The position numbers were made by a program, and so were the translations under genes. Of a stretch of DNA of 64,000 nucleotides, positions 24,134 to 34,446 are shown piece after piece; the first letter of the stretch is position 1; each line of letters opens with the position of its first letter. Source of the DNA: Rhododendron vialii (taxonomy: Eukaryota > Streptophyta > Magnoliopsida > Ericales > Ericaceae); contig NC_080569.1 in assembly GCF_030253575.1 (NCBI RefSeq), forward strand, positions 21,315,001 to 21,379,000. The letters are read 5' to 3'. Under the pieces are notes generated by a model. The model saw only the letters and a program-made list of their open reading frames with translations, ran no database searches and was not told the DNA's origin.

Positions 24134-25539
24134 CGGGGCATTTCCGGGAACACCAAAAAAAAAACCTAAAAAAACACTCAAAACCTCAATCTCATAGTTT
24201 CCGATCGAATTTTTATAATCCGAACTGTTCAATGTGTACAGAATGTGATTATAAAGGTGCTCGCGAGAAATTAACAAAAAAAATGACCGAAAAAGACTTG
24301 ATTTGAGCAGTTTTTATTTGAACTGTTCAATAAAAAACTGTTCGAAACTGTTCAGATCAAGTCATTTCTCGTCATTTTTTTGCTGATTTCTCGCGAGTAG
24401 TCTTAAAATCACGTTCTGATCACATTGAACAGCTCGGATCATCAAAATTTGATCGAAAACTATGAGGTATTTTTTTAGATGTTTTTTTGGGTGTCCCCAG
24501 AACCGCCCCGTATATACACACACACACAAATGTTCAAGTCCACTCCTCTTACGGTCCACACCGACCGAACCTCCCTTTTCCTGATCGATTTGCGATGATC
24601 CGAGCTGCTCAATGTGTTGAGAACGTGATTTTAAGGGTACCCGTGAGAAATCAGCAAAAAAATGATCGGAAATGGCTTGATCCGAGCAGTTCTTTACTGA
24701 ACCGTTCAATAAAAAACTATTCAGATCAAGCTCTTTCCGATCATTTTTTTTGCTGATTTTTTGTAGATACCCTTAAAATCACGTTTTGATCACATTGAGC
24801 GGCTCAGATCATCGAAATTCGATGAAAAAATGGAAGGTCCGGACGGTCCGGACCGTAAGGCATCCGGATCTGAAACGACTATATATATATATATGGGAGC
24901 GGTTCAAGGGATACCCTAAAAAAATACCCCATAGTTTTCGATCAAATTTTTATGATCCGAGCCGCTCAATGTGATCAGAATGTGATTTTAAGAGTACTCG
25001 CGAGAAATTAGCAAAAAATATGACCGGAAAAGACTTGATCTGAGCTGTATTTAGCTTAGATTTAATGAACGGTTCAATTAAAACTGCTCAAAACAAGCAC
25101 TTTCCGGTAATTTTTTTTGCCGATTTCTTGCGGGCACCCTTAAAATCACGTTTTGCATTGAGCGGCTCGGATCATAAAAATTCGATCGGGAACTATGAGA
25201 TTGAGATTTTAGGTGTTTTTTTAGGTTTTTTTTTTGTGTCCATTGGACCGTCCAGATCCGAACCGTTTTCAATGTGTGTAAAATGTTATTTTAAGGGTGC
25301 CTCAAAGAAGTTAGCAAAAAAAAATGACCGAAAAATGCTTAATTTGAACAGTTTTTATTTGAACCGTTTAGTAAAAAACTGTTCGAAACTATTCGGATCA
25401 AGCCCTTCTGGTCATTTTTTTTGCTGATTTCTCGCGGGTATCCTTAAAATCACGTTCTGATCACATGGAGCGGCTTGGATCATTAAAATTTGATCGAGAA
25501 TTATGAGGTATTTTTTTGGATGTCCTCGGAACTGCCCCG
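24134..25539. mobile_element. Array of four related foldback elements
   Basis: Approximate units: 24134-24510, 24545-24865, 24895-25240 and 25241-25539. Each is a palindrome of about 300-380 bp. The left arm carries ATAGTTTCCGATCGAATTTT, GATCAGAATGTGATTTTAAG and CGCGAGAAATTAGCAAAAA. The right arm carries the inverse (TTTTTGCTGATTTCTCGCG, CTTAAAATCACGTTCTGATC, AAATTTGATCGAAAACTATG). The hinge is a GAACGGTTCAAT-like stretch. Outer ends of complete units read CGGGGCNGTTCNGGGGACA, next to TATATA. Unit 2 has different ends (TTACGGTCC inverted). A lone copy sits at 51245-51623. All open frames across the array are by-products. Confidence 0.8.
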
Positions 25540-25557
25540 ACATATACACACACACAC

Positions 25558-25957
25558 CATTAAAAATTCTAAGAACCTACCGGAAAACTCGTCGGGGAGT
25601 GGAAGCAAACTAAGTTGAACTCAAAGCAAAGCAAGAGATGAGTCAGAATCCGATCCACGGGTGACGGCGGTTGACAACGGATGACGGCGGGCGAGGCACT
25701 GTAGCGTAGGTTTTGATTCCGGAATCCACCGTCGTCGATTATGTTTATGCCGTTGTCGAGGCCAAGGCTGTGTCGAGGGTGAGAGAGAGAGAGGGGGGGG
25801 AGAAGCGAGGATGGAAATTATCGCCACAACAGGCGAGGCGTTTTGGAGGTGGGTTAACTAGCGAGGCCAGAGTGAGACTGTTGGGTGTGGGTTCCAGAGC
25901 TTTTCGTTGCTATTTTGCCAAAATTCTCCGACAGCTGAGGCTGTTGGAGATGCTCTT
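25558..25957. other. Unassigned GC-richer stretch
   Basis: No convincing gene. Frames of 68-94 codons occur on both strands but overlap one another and show no family resemblance. Confidence 0.4.
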
Positions 25958-26196
25958 GGCCCCATTCCAGAACTCCAATAAACTGCTTATTTTTTAAGAA
26001 GACAATTTTAAACTCAAAAATCATGTATTTAAGCAAATAATTTTCTAGCAATATGAATCTTATTTGATAGATTTCATTGAGATCTTTTAAACGGTGCAAA
26101 AAAAGTTTAAAAAATTATTTTTCATTTATATTATTTTTGAGTTTAAAAATGTGAAATAAGCTGCTTATTTTTTAAGAAGGTTTCTTGAACGGGGCC
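25958..26196. mobile_element. GGCCCCGTTC-type palindromic MITE
   Basis: 239 bp. GGCCCCATTCCAGAACTCC at the left faces GGTTTCTTGAACGGGGCC at the right. The centre contains TTGATAGATTTCATTGAGATC, and the arms contain AAATAAGCTGCTTATTTTTT. Confidence 0.75.
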
Positions 26197-26198
26197 TA

Positions 26199-26428
26199 AG
26201 GTCTCGTTCAAGTTTACCTTCTTTTTTTAAAAGTTTTTTTTTTCAATTTTCAAACTCAAATAATGAAAATGAAAAATAACTTTTTGATTTTTTTACACCG
26301 TATAAAAGATCATCTATCAAAAAAGATCCATATTAATAAAAAAATTATTTGCGTAAACACATTATTTTTTAACTTAAAATTACCTTCTTTTTCAAAAAAT
26401 ACTTTTTTGAGAATCCGGAGCATCCCTT
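26199..26428. mobile_element. GGCCCCGTTC-type MITE, second adjacent copy
   Basis: Starts GGTCTCGTTCAAG only a few bases after the previous copy, with the same centre (AAAGATCATCTATCAAAAAA) and an AATTATTTGCGTAAACACAT block. The two copies are nearly head to tail. Confidence 0.65.
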
Positions 26429-27132
26429 GCTCTTTTGTAACTTTTTGTAACTTCATTTTGTAAACCTGTTCTTTAGTGTTTAAAATTTGAGAAACTTATT
26501 TTTCAATAAATTTAAAGGTTGAAATGAAATTCTAAATTCATACTTAAAATTTATATTTAGTAAAATTTATTCAAATTATTCTGCATTTTTGTTAAATCAT
26601 TTTAATAACATTTTTGAAAATTGGGTTGTTACACTAATATCTTACCGTTGTCCATGTAGTTCCCACAAGCAGTCTTATGTATAATCGCGCTAGAGAATGT
26701 AAGCATGACAAATATAACCGTCGCAAAGTTGATTGTTGAGATATAGCTGTACGAAAATATGATTGTTGAAATATAGCCCTTGCAAATACGACCGTTAGAA
26801 TAAACTTGTTATAAAATATAGCAATTAAAATTTAGAAAAAATGACTTTGAAATTGAGAAGTAAAAGTATAGAGAAAGATCTGATAATTAAAAAAAAAAGT
26901 ATAAAGAAAGATTAATTATGCCTCGTATGGATGCTAATTTAAAAAAAAAAATTCTAACTCAATAAATACTCATTAGCCTTCAATCATTATCCTAATCTCC
27001 CTTTAATATTATCATAATTTCTCAATCCACTCGTTATCCTGTGGACAAAATCTGATATGCCGAAAATCCTTTCCAGAGAGAGAGAGAGAGAGAGAGCCGG
27101 GGTGGGCGGGGGGAGGGAGAGAGAGCGAGGAA
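26429..27132. other. Upstream region of first F-box gene
   Basis: AT-rich. A GA microsatellite (about 27077-27096) and a GGGGAGGGAGAGAGAG stretch lie just before the ATG at 27133. No clear TATA box. Confidence 0.5.
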
Positions 27133-28200
27133 ATGCCGGATTTGGTGATAGAGGTGATAATCGACATACTGTTGCGGCTTCCCGTGAAGCCACTTTTACG
27201 TTTCAGGTGCGTTTCCAAACAGTTTTGTGCTCTTATAGAGCGGCTTCCCGTGAAGCCACTTTTACGTTTCAGGTGCGTTTCCAAACAGTTTTGTGCTCTT
27301 ATAGACAGTCAAGATTTCATCAGATTGCATCTGAAGCTTTCGATCGAAACCAAAAACAATCTCGGCCTCATACTCAGGAATTCTAGCTTTTTTTCCGTCG
27401 ACTTCGATTCACTGGATACTGCCGTAGAACTTGACCACCCTTTCCAGTCTACCGGTCGTCATCGCACTGAAATTTTTGGTTCTTGTCATGGTTTAATTTG
27501 TCTGTCTTATTGTCTGTCTAATGATCGAGAGGATCTTGCTATTTACCCATCGACCCGAAGGTTCCAAAAGTTCTCATTTAGAAATGTTGGTTTTAATTTC
27601 ATGGGCTGTTCGGCGTATTTCGCTACTTCTGGTTTTGGGTATGATTCGGTTACTGATGATTATAAGGTAGTGAGGTCTCTTGAGTTTCTTTCTCCTCGTA
27701 AGATTGGCTCCTTAGTTAAGGTCTACAATATGAAGTCTAATTCATGGCGAGAGGTTAAAGGTTTCCCTTATTCTCATCGTAAGGAGCGACGTTGTGGTGT
27801 GTTTGTTGGTGATGCTTTACATTGGGTTGTGAGTCTAAACCCCTCAGATACTGCTAATGCCAATCTTGAAGCTGCATTTGATCTTACAGCTGAGGACTAT
27901 CTATTAGCGTCGGAACATGCTAATCTTGTTGCTGCATTTGATCTTACAGCTGAGGACTATCAATTAGTGCTGCAACCTGAATTTTCTGACAAGAATTTTC
28001 ACATTAATATAGTGGAGTTGGGAGAGTGTCTATGCATACTTTGCAATTATAGAGAAGTTCGAGTTGATGTGTGGGTGATGAAAGATTACGGATACAAGGA
28101 ATCGTGGAGCAAACAATTTTGTGTAGTTCAACCAGAAGTGATTCGGTCATTGGAATTTTTGATTCCTTTAGGTGAGTGGCTGGGAAGTCCTATTGGTTAA
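27133..28200 (+). CDS. F-box/FBA-domain protein, truncated, with two internal duplications
   Basis: A 355-codon frame. The F-box (about residues 3-60) reads MPDLVIEVIIDILLRLPVKP... and contains the segment RLPVKPLLRFRCVSKQFCAL twice. The 66-bp unit (27175-27240 and 27241-27306) is repeated with at most one difference. FBA-type motifs follow: GSCHGLICL, YPSTRRFQKF, and GFGYDSVTDDYKVV. A second in-frame duplication of 60 bp (27862-27921 and 27922-27981) repeats ANL.AAFDLTAEDY. Compared with the intact copy at 39619, about 8 bases are missing near 28170, so the frame shifts and stops at 28198-28200 instead of continuing about 60 residues. F-box proteins are substrate receptors of SCF ubiquitin ligases, binding SKP1 through the F-box. 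The duplicated F-box and lost C-terminus make function doubtful. It may be a young pseudogene. Confidence 0.8.
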   Translation: MPDLVIEVIIDILLRLPVKPLLRFRCVSKQFCALIERLPVKPLLRFRCVSKQFCALIDSQDFIRLHLKLSIETKNNLGLILRNSSFFSVDFDSLDTAVELDHPFQSTGRHRTEIFGSCHGLICLSYCLSNDREDLAIYPSTRRFQKFSFRNVGFNFMGCSAYFATSGFGYDSVTDDYKVVRSLEFLSPRKIGSLVKVYNMKSNSWREVKGFPYSHRKERRCGVFVGDALHWVVSLNPSDTANANLEAAFDLTAEDYLLASEHANLVAAFDLTAEDYQLVLQPEFSDKNFHINIVELGECLCILCNYREVRVDVWVMKDYGYKESWSKQFCVVQPEVIRSLEFLIPLGEWLGSPIG

Positions 28201-28357
28201 AGACAATAAAAAGCGTTTTTGGTATGATCTCAAACACGAACAAATTAGGAAGATCAAGACTCGTGGTTTACATTATAAATTTGAGTCCTTTCTCTGTGTG
28301 GAAAGCCTTGTTCCATTTAATGGAGGTGGTGAAACTTATGCGAGGAATGCGGAATAG
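28172..28357 (+). pseudogene. Out-of-frame C-terminal part of the first F-box gene
   Basis: In another frame the sequence reads EVLLVKDNKKRFWYDLKHEQ..., then CVESLVPFNGGGETYARN, matching residues about 305-365 of the intact copy. It is the continuation lost by the frameshift. A decayed terminal exon (NDFLSMGF...) lies at about 29182-29220 after a TTTTAG acceptor and carries a further one-base deletion. Confidence 0.8.
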
Positions 28358-28802
28358 GAAAGGAGGAAGACGAAGAATACGCAAAAAACGATGGGTACAA
28401 GATGTTACAATTCATTGTTCTTTTCAAATGATGTAGTCAATGTTGCCATATTCATGGCGGTCTATGACATCTGAAATTCTCTTTATTTCTATTTGATTGG
28501 ACTGCTATTGTGTCGTCAATCTAGAGAATTAGTACTTTGCTTCATGTTTCCTGAGATACCTTGACATTATTTCATAAGATATACTTCAACTAATAAGCAT
28601 AAATGAATGAAGTGAGAGATATTTTACTGTCCAATATATCGTATATGAGCCTTGTGTTTAAATATGTTGTCAATCGATACATGTTATCAAGAAAAACTTT
28701 TAGTTGGCATGGGAATTATGCTAGCTCATTAAGGTGGTTTATCCCATATGCACCCCATATCTTTTCCTTCTTCCTGTAGTTTGTTCTATGAATGCAATTT
28801 AG

Positions 28803-28892
28803 GAATTGTAGCATAGATAACGACACTCCTATTCACCGTTAGGTTACTAGGTTAGCATAGATAACGACACTCCTATTCACTGTTAGGTTATC
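28803..28892. repeat. Short tandem duplication
   Basis: GCATAGATAACGACACTCCT, followed by ATTCACNGTTAGGTTA, occurs twice in direct succession with a period of about 45 bp. Confidence 0.85.
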
Positions 28893-29020
28893 CAATGTAT
28901 AAATGTGTGCGCCTGTAGGTTTTATCCGTAGACCTTGCTAGACGACACTAAGAAGTTTTGATTACCCTGAGAGTATCAGGATTATGACTCAAGTGTTTGG
29001 CTTTCTTATGGCTTGCACTG

Positions 29021-29025
<5 letters not shown>

Positions 29026-29104
<79 letters not shown>
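29026..29104. repeat. (GA)n microsatellite, 79 bp
   Basis: Uninterrupted GA dinucleotides in the intron-like stretch between the first F-box frame and its decayed terminal exon. Confidence 0.95.
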
Positions 29105-29106
<2 letters not shown>

Positions 29107-29497
29107 TTTTATAAAGTGGTTGTCTGCGTAGGATACTGAAATATTTGTTATTTGCCTCAAATTTTCTTTTGTTTGTTTTAGAAATGATTTCCTGTCTATG
29201 GGGTTCAATTGGTGCTTTAGGCAAGTGAAGGGAACTAGAAATGAAGCAAGAAGTTATTGTGTCAAGTAAAGTATCTGTTTATTGCACCGTACGCTGCTAT
29301 TGGTTAAGCCATCTTTTCTATATTTCGCGTGGCTTTCTTCCTGCTTTCTGTTTTGTTTTTTTTTCAATTCGTTGCTTTTGTTCTTTCTTTTCCCAATTGG
29401 TAAGAGGGGCTTGGCCATATTGGTTCAATTATATCACAAGCTATTGCTGTCTGATTTTCCTAGTTGCAGCTATACAAATAGAAACTAGTTACGTTAT

Positions 29498-29897
29498 GGG
29501 TTATTTAACGAGACACTCCTCCAAGTATACCCGTTTTTTATAGTCACCCCCTTCTACGAATTTTCGCTACGGCGAGACCCCCTCATTAAAGTTTATTTTT
29601 CCCCTAAACCCCTTCTGTCAACCTTTCGTCTAGAACTGTTAATTTTTTCACTCAGTTTTTTTAAAAATTGGTGCAATCGTCCAATATTGCCCCCTAATGA
29701 TTTGCTTATTCCTGAAACCATTTCTGCATCACCCAAACCAAACCCATTTCTACCGACCGCCACCACGCACCACCTCCCACTGCCACCACCAACTGCTGAC
29801 CACCACCACCACACACCACCAACAGCCAACCACTGGAGCACAACTGACCGCCATACACCTCCACCCACCAACTCCTATTTGGGGATGATGCGAACAT

Positions 29898-29937
<40 letters not shown>

Positions 29938-30556
29938 CTCATTTTTTGTGGTTTCAGATTTGAAAATCAAAGTCGACAGATGTTCGATTGAAGCGATTTC
30001 AATGTTTGTTCGAAGTCGACGAGTTTTGACAAAGCAATCTCATAATTGTTCGAAGCAATTTCACGGCTTTGACAGGACGACGAACTGGACGATAGTCGTA
30101 GATGAATTCAAACTGAACTGAATTTGTTTGTTGAAATATGAGAAGTCGAGAGGAGAGAGAGAGAGAGTGGGAGTGGTGACTGGCTCCGGCATTAATTTTG
30201 TCTCTTTGATCGACGATTTTATCTCCGGTTGGAGCTGCGGTTGTTGGAGCCATAGATCTCGCCGGCCATGGTTGGCAGTTGGTGGGGGCGGTGGGTGCTG
30301 CGTGGTGAGGTGGAGGAGATATGGGTTTGGTTTGGGGGAAATTTCAGCCAAAAGGAGAGGGGAGAGAGTGTGGGAATGGTGCATGGTGACTGGTGAGGCA
30401 GAAATGGGTGAGGACAAAATGGTCTTGCCACTCATTCCATAAACAGAGTCAGGGCTGAGAAAAGTAAACTTTAATGAAGAGGTCTCGCCGTATTGGAAAT
30501 TCGTGGAGGGGATGACCGTGAAAAACGGGCAGGAGGGGTGTCTAGGTAAATAACCC
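29498..30556. mobile_element. MULE-type MITE, about 1.06 kb, in the 3' region of the first F-box unit
   Basis: The left end GGGTTATTTAACGAGACACT is mirrored by the right end (AGGGGTGTCTAGGTAAATAA, CCC). Inverted similarity continues through TACGGCGAGACC and CATTAAAGTTTA, and more loosely through a CCACCACC/GGTGGTGG interior for a few hundred bp per arm. The flanks TTACGTTAT (29489-29497) and TTAAGTTAT (30557-30565) match at 8 of 9 positions. The empty-site sequence is preserved in the duplicated unit near 45309 (ACTAGTTATCTGCATTGAAG). Internal GA repeats (about 29901-29934) and all frames here are element sequence. Confidence 0.85.
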
Positions 30557-30565
30557 TTAAGTTAT

Positions 30566-31757
30566 CTACATTGAAGATAGAGTGGTGGGACAACATTGAT
30601 TCTTATTGAACTGCTTTCTTTCTTAGTACTAGCCTTATGTGTATCCTATCCTATGCCATTCCATTCCATTCAGTTACATATGACATCACTAAATGTTATG
30701 CATATCAGGTTTTATATTGGAGCAATGGAGTGATGGTGTGAGTCTATAACTGGGCAGGTGACAGAGCACTGAGGACAGAGATTCAGGGGAAAGAAAGTAG
30801 ACTAATGAATGGTAGTCCCAAAGATCACATATTTCTATTTTATATACTGTAGTATATTTGTATTTTCATGTAGGAGATATCTGTATTGGAAGTGCAGTGA
30901 GATCCCTTTCTAGTTTAGTGAAAGAAAGCGATGTAGCTATAAATTCTCCTCTCTATTTTGCTTTGGAAGAAATATACAGTACTAGTCATCGTTTGTGGTT
31001 AACAGAGGCTTTCTTGTTTAATTAAAGGTACGGGTGCTATTTATTTACAGTATTTCTTTTTCTAATCGTTTCTACTCCAGTTTTTATGATTGCATAGTTG
31101 TTGTTTTGTATATAAAGGGTGAGTTTACTTACTGGGGGCTGTCGTCAAAGAGTACAGTAGTATATCTACCTTCATTGATTTTCATGCAACTATTGCTGGA
31201 TTCTCCTTTAGTTTGCCAAGTTACATGAACTGCTGGGGAATGCTCATCGTGGAGTACTGATGACAACGACGAACAAAAACTTCTCATGACCTTAATTTAG
31301 GACGCCAGGGTTTTAGCATCATAAGTGGTTTGTGTGGCTCGGCTCCGGTCAACGACTTGTTGGCTGTGTACTGGTACACACCAGTAGTCTCGAAATTTGA
31401 TTTTCAGAACTTTTCGATGTCTATGCATACTCTGGCATTACTCCATTACCAAGTAGCTAGGCCGAGTTGATGCGAGGGAGGATGGAATATGGAGTGAAAG
31501 ATTCAGGGAGAAAACGTGTTCCATTACTCAACTTGATTTTGTAACACAATTAATAGCTTATCAGGAGGGGAGTGGTAGTACGTAGTAATTTACATTCAAT
31601 CCAAGGGATAAGCTCATCTTATTATATCATTGGGCCACCATTATCACCCCGGCCAACTTTTTGGTGGGATTTGTATTGGTTATTATAGAGTGGACAGTCC
31701 GTAATTCTATAAGAGCACTTCCCAACCTTACTCAAATTTATACCCAAATTTGAAATT
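30566..31757. other. Duplicated 3' flank of the first F-box unit
   Basis: No coding frame. Blocks such as GAAGATAGAGTGGTGGGA, AAAGAAAGTAGACTAATGAA and GGATTCTCCTTTAGTTTG recur in the same order downstream of the other F-box copies (36436-36970, 45340-45700 and 47375 onward). The duplication unit therefore extended several kb past the coding region. Confidence 0.7.
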
Positions 31758-31760
31758 TAA

Positions 31761-32246
31761 GAGCATGTACACCAATGATAGCAAAACTATCCAGTGAAAA
31801 AGGCACAATTTCTATTATACCTGTCCAATTTTTGCTCTCAACCTCCACCAGGCTCTCTATCACTTTCTCTCTATACATTAAAATATCAGAAAACCAGGAG
31901 TGAAAAAGAAGAGAAACTAGGAGAGAAAAGAAAAGTGTTGATGGAAAACAATGTAAAAAGGCTTACCTAGTGAGCAGTTGCTCGGGGAAAATACTGAAGC
32001 ACTGAGGAGGCTATATAGACTTTAGCTAACCTTTTACCTAGGGTCCGGCTAAATACAATTGCGAATTTACTACATGTAGTCAATTCATAAAAGGGAATCC
32101 CTACCCTTTTATGAATTGACTACATGTAATAAATTCGCAGTTGTATTTAGCCGGGCCCTTTACCTATTCTGGTGCAGCTGAGTTTTTGAGTTTTTCCTCT
32201 TGAAAATAGCTAAAAATGACTTTTAACTAACCTGATGTACATACTC
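31761..32246. mobile_element. Tourist-like MITE (GAGCATGTACA ends), with a nested element
   Basis: The left end GAGCATGTACACCAATGAT is mirrored by the right end (ACCTGATGTACATACTC). A 3-bp TAA duplication flanks it (31758-31760 and 32247-32249), fitting PIF/Harbinger. The element at 32041-32158 is inserted inside it. Confidence 0.75.
32041..32158. mobile_element. hAT-type hairpin MITE, 118 bp, nested
   Basis: A near-perfect hairpin with about 55-bp arms: GGGTCCGGCTAAATACAATT at the left faces TTGTATTTAGCCGGGCCC at the right, and the loop is only about 6 bases. A perfect 8-bp duplication TTTACCTA flanks it (32033-32040 and 32159-32166). It interrupts the Tourist-like element at 31761-32246, so it is younger. 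Confidence 0.9.
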
Positions 32247-32835
32247 TAAGTAAAAACCTTCAAAATCCAACTCCAATTCATGAAATTTTTTTTCCATGAA
32301 TTTATACCACATTTAGTTTTACCTTCTTTTTTTAAACGTAAATCAAGGAGACCTAATTGTTACCAGACCTAAGCGCTACAATACACACTCTCTTATTTGG
32401 ATGTGTATCATATACACCCTCATTGAAACACACTAAAATGTTATGATTCCCAAAATGTTATAAATCTATTGCTAAAAAGTTACGAATCATATTGATGAAA
32501 AGTTACGATACGAAATAAAATGTTATGAATAACTAGTCCTACAAGTAATTTTTTATGAGGTGATATAATATGAACCACATAATATGTGCATATGGTACAC
32601 AACTTAAAGAGGGGTGTATTGAAGACTTTCCTATGAATTTTTTCTTAACTCATGAGTCATTTGTGTTCAAATTTTTTTTCATTAGTCCCAATCAAATAGA
32701 CTTTCCACGTTTGGCTCCCATCCAGTATTTGTTTGTCCAGTATTGTCCATTTTGTGGACAAGATCAACCCCATTGACATTCATGGCTATCTTGTTGCCAT
32801 ATATACCAACTACATTCACACACCAAAAATCATTG

Positions 32836-33050
32836 TTTTACGGCCCGTTCCGGTTTCCATTTTAAGTACTTATTTTTAAAAAATGTAATTTCAAGTTTAA
32901 AAATTATGTATTTATGCAAATAATTTTTCTAGCAATATGGATCTTATTTGATAGATCTCATTGAGATCTTTAATACACTGCAAAAAAAAAATCAAAAAAT
33001 TTTTTTTCATTTTCATTATATTTGAATTTGAAAATTGAAAATCCACCATT
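32836..33050. mobile_element. GGCCCCGTTC-type MITE copy
   Basis: Starts GGCCCGTTCCGG and holds the centre GATCTTATTTGATAGATCTC and ATTGAGATCT. The right terminal repeat is degraded. Confidence 0.6.
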
Positions 33051-33800
33051 ATGCTAATAAACCTGCAATAAATCTATCCTGGCAAAAACAGTACACATAC
33101 ACATTCCCACCAAAAGCTACTTTTCCGGATTATTGATTGTAAGGAATCGAAAAATTCTTAATTCTTTATTTTTGTCAAAATAATTTTAGAAATATCAAAA
33201 ATTAGCACCAAAAATTATTTGGATAAAAGTAAAAATTTAACACAAAACTAACAAACGCAAAAAAAAAAATTGAATAAGAACAAAACACCAAAAAGTCCCT
33301 AAAGCCTTTATTCACGAGAACAACACCGTACCTCTCATTCTCCAATTAGACTGGTATGATTTTATCCCCCCCAAAAAAGATTGGTATGAAAAATGCAGAG
33401 CAAAGCAAAAAGTCCTCTTTTTTGGTCTTAAAGGTTTGTTTTCCCTTTAATGTCTCAAGTTCGAAATCTTTTAGATTTTTTTTATCATGAAAAAAGCGAA
33501 ATCTTTTAGATACTGTCAACTCCTTTGGAACTTGTCCATACAGAGGCTCTTTAATAGAACTCTCACAAGTGGGGTTGCGAATTGGTGTCCTTAAATTAAT
33601 TGAGGTGTGTGAAAATTGGTCTGAACACTTGAGTTATATAAAAAAAGAAAAAGAAGCAAGAAGTCCTTTTGACATGCACTATCATATTCCAACAACAAAT
33701 GCCCCATCATTTCCCCCGTTACTGTTAAAAAACAAGGGTATAATTGGCAAACTCCATTCGATCGATACATGTGCCACAATCTGCTGAAAATCCATAGAGA
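33051..33800. other. Region upstream of the second F-box copy
   Basis: A diverged foldback fragment at about 33120-33290, then unassigned AT-rich sequence. Confidence 0.5.
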
Positions 33801-33807
33801 GATGTTC

Positions 33808-33830
33808 TTATAAAAAACCTTAAAACCCTA
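33808..33830 (+). promoter_or_regulatory. TATA box and AAACCCTA motif
   Basis: TTATAAAA (33808-33815), about 63 bases before the F-box ATG, is followed by AAACCCTA (33823-33830), a telo-box-like plant promoter or leader motif. A GA tract immediately precedes the ATG. Confidence 0.5.
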
Positions 33831-34092
33831 ATTCCACATACACACAAACTCACAGAGAGAGAGAGAGAGAGAGAGAGATGCCGGATTTCCCGATCGACGT
33901 GATCGTCGGCATACTCTCGCGGCTTCCCGTAAAATCACTTCTACGTTTCAGGTGCGTTTCTAAACCCTTTTGTGCTCTCATAGACAGTCATGACTTCATC
34001 AAATCGCACCTCAAGCGATCCATCGATACCAAAACCCATCTCAGCCTCATCCTCAGGGACTCTTACCTTTACTCCCTGGACCTCGATTCCCT

Positions 34093-34446
34093 TGTTGGGA
34101 TTTGTCCCACATTGGTTAATCATCTCCTCCAATACTAGTATATGAGCTTGGGCAGCCTCTCCACTCTTTGCCAATTGGTTTGGAGTTGGATGCTTTAACA
34201 TGGTATCATAGCTAAAGTTTCGGAGGCTTTTCCCCTTTGTCTGTGCCATAGTTGCACTTTCTTTCATTGTGATCCGTGTGTTCCGGGTCCTTTGTTTACC
34301 TCTCCACGTGCGAGTCAGGGGTTGCACGTGCGGGGGAGTGTTGGGATTTGTCCCACATTGGTTAATCATCTCCTCCAATACTAGTATATGAGCTTGGGCA
34401 GCCTCTCTACTCTTTGCCAATTGGTTTGGAGTTGGATGCTTTAACA
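34093..34446 (+). mobile_element. Young TRIM inserted in the F-box gene
   Basis: Direct terminal repeats 34093-34200 and 34339-34446 (108 bp each) differ at a single base (34161-34170 region, C versus T). They begin TGTTGGGATTTGTCCCACAT and end GATGCTTTAACA. TGGTATCATAGC directly follows the first repeat and fits the initiator-Met primer-binding site (TGGTATCAGAGC). CGTGCGGGGGAG before the second repeat is a plausible polypurine tract. There is no coding capacity. Unlike the TRIM at 7530 no 5-bp target duplication is visible; only a T is shared at the two junctions. Confidence 0.92.

Noticed and set aside
24032..25427. Several overlapping frames of 60-120 codons on both strands
   Set aside because: They follow the symmetry of the foldback array and read the same DNA in opposite directions. 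No family resemblance.
28948..29224. Ser/Leu-repeat proteins on the minus strand
   Set aside because: Pure translation of a GA microsatellite.
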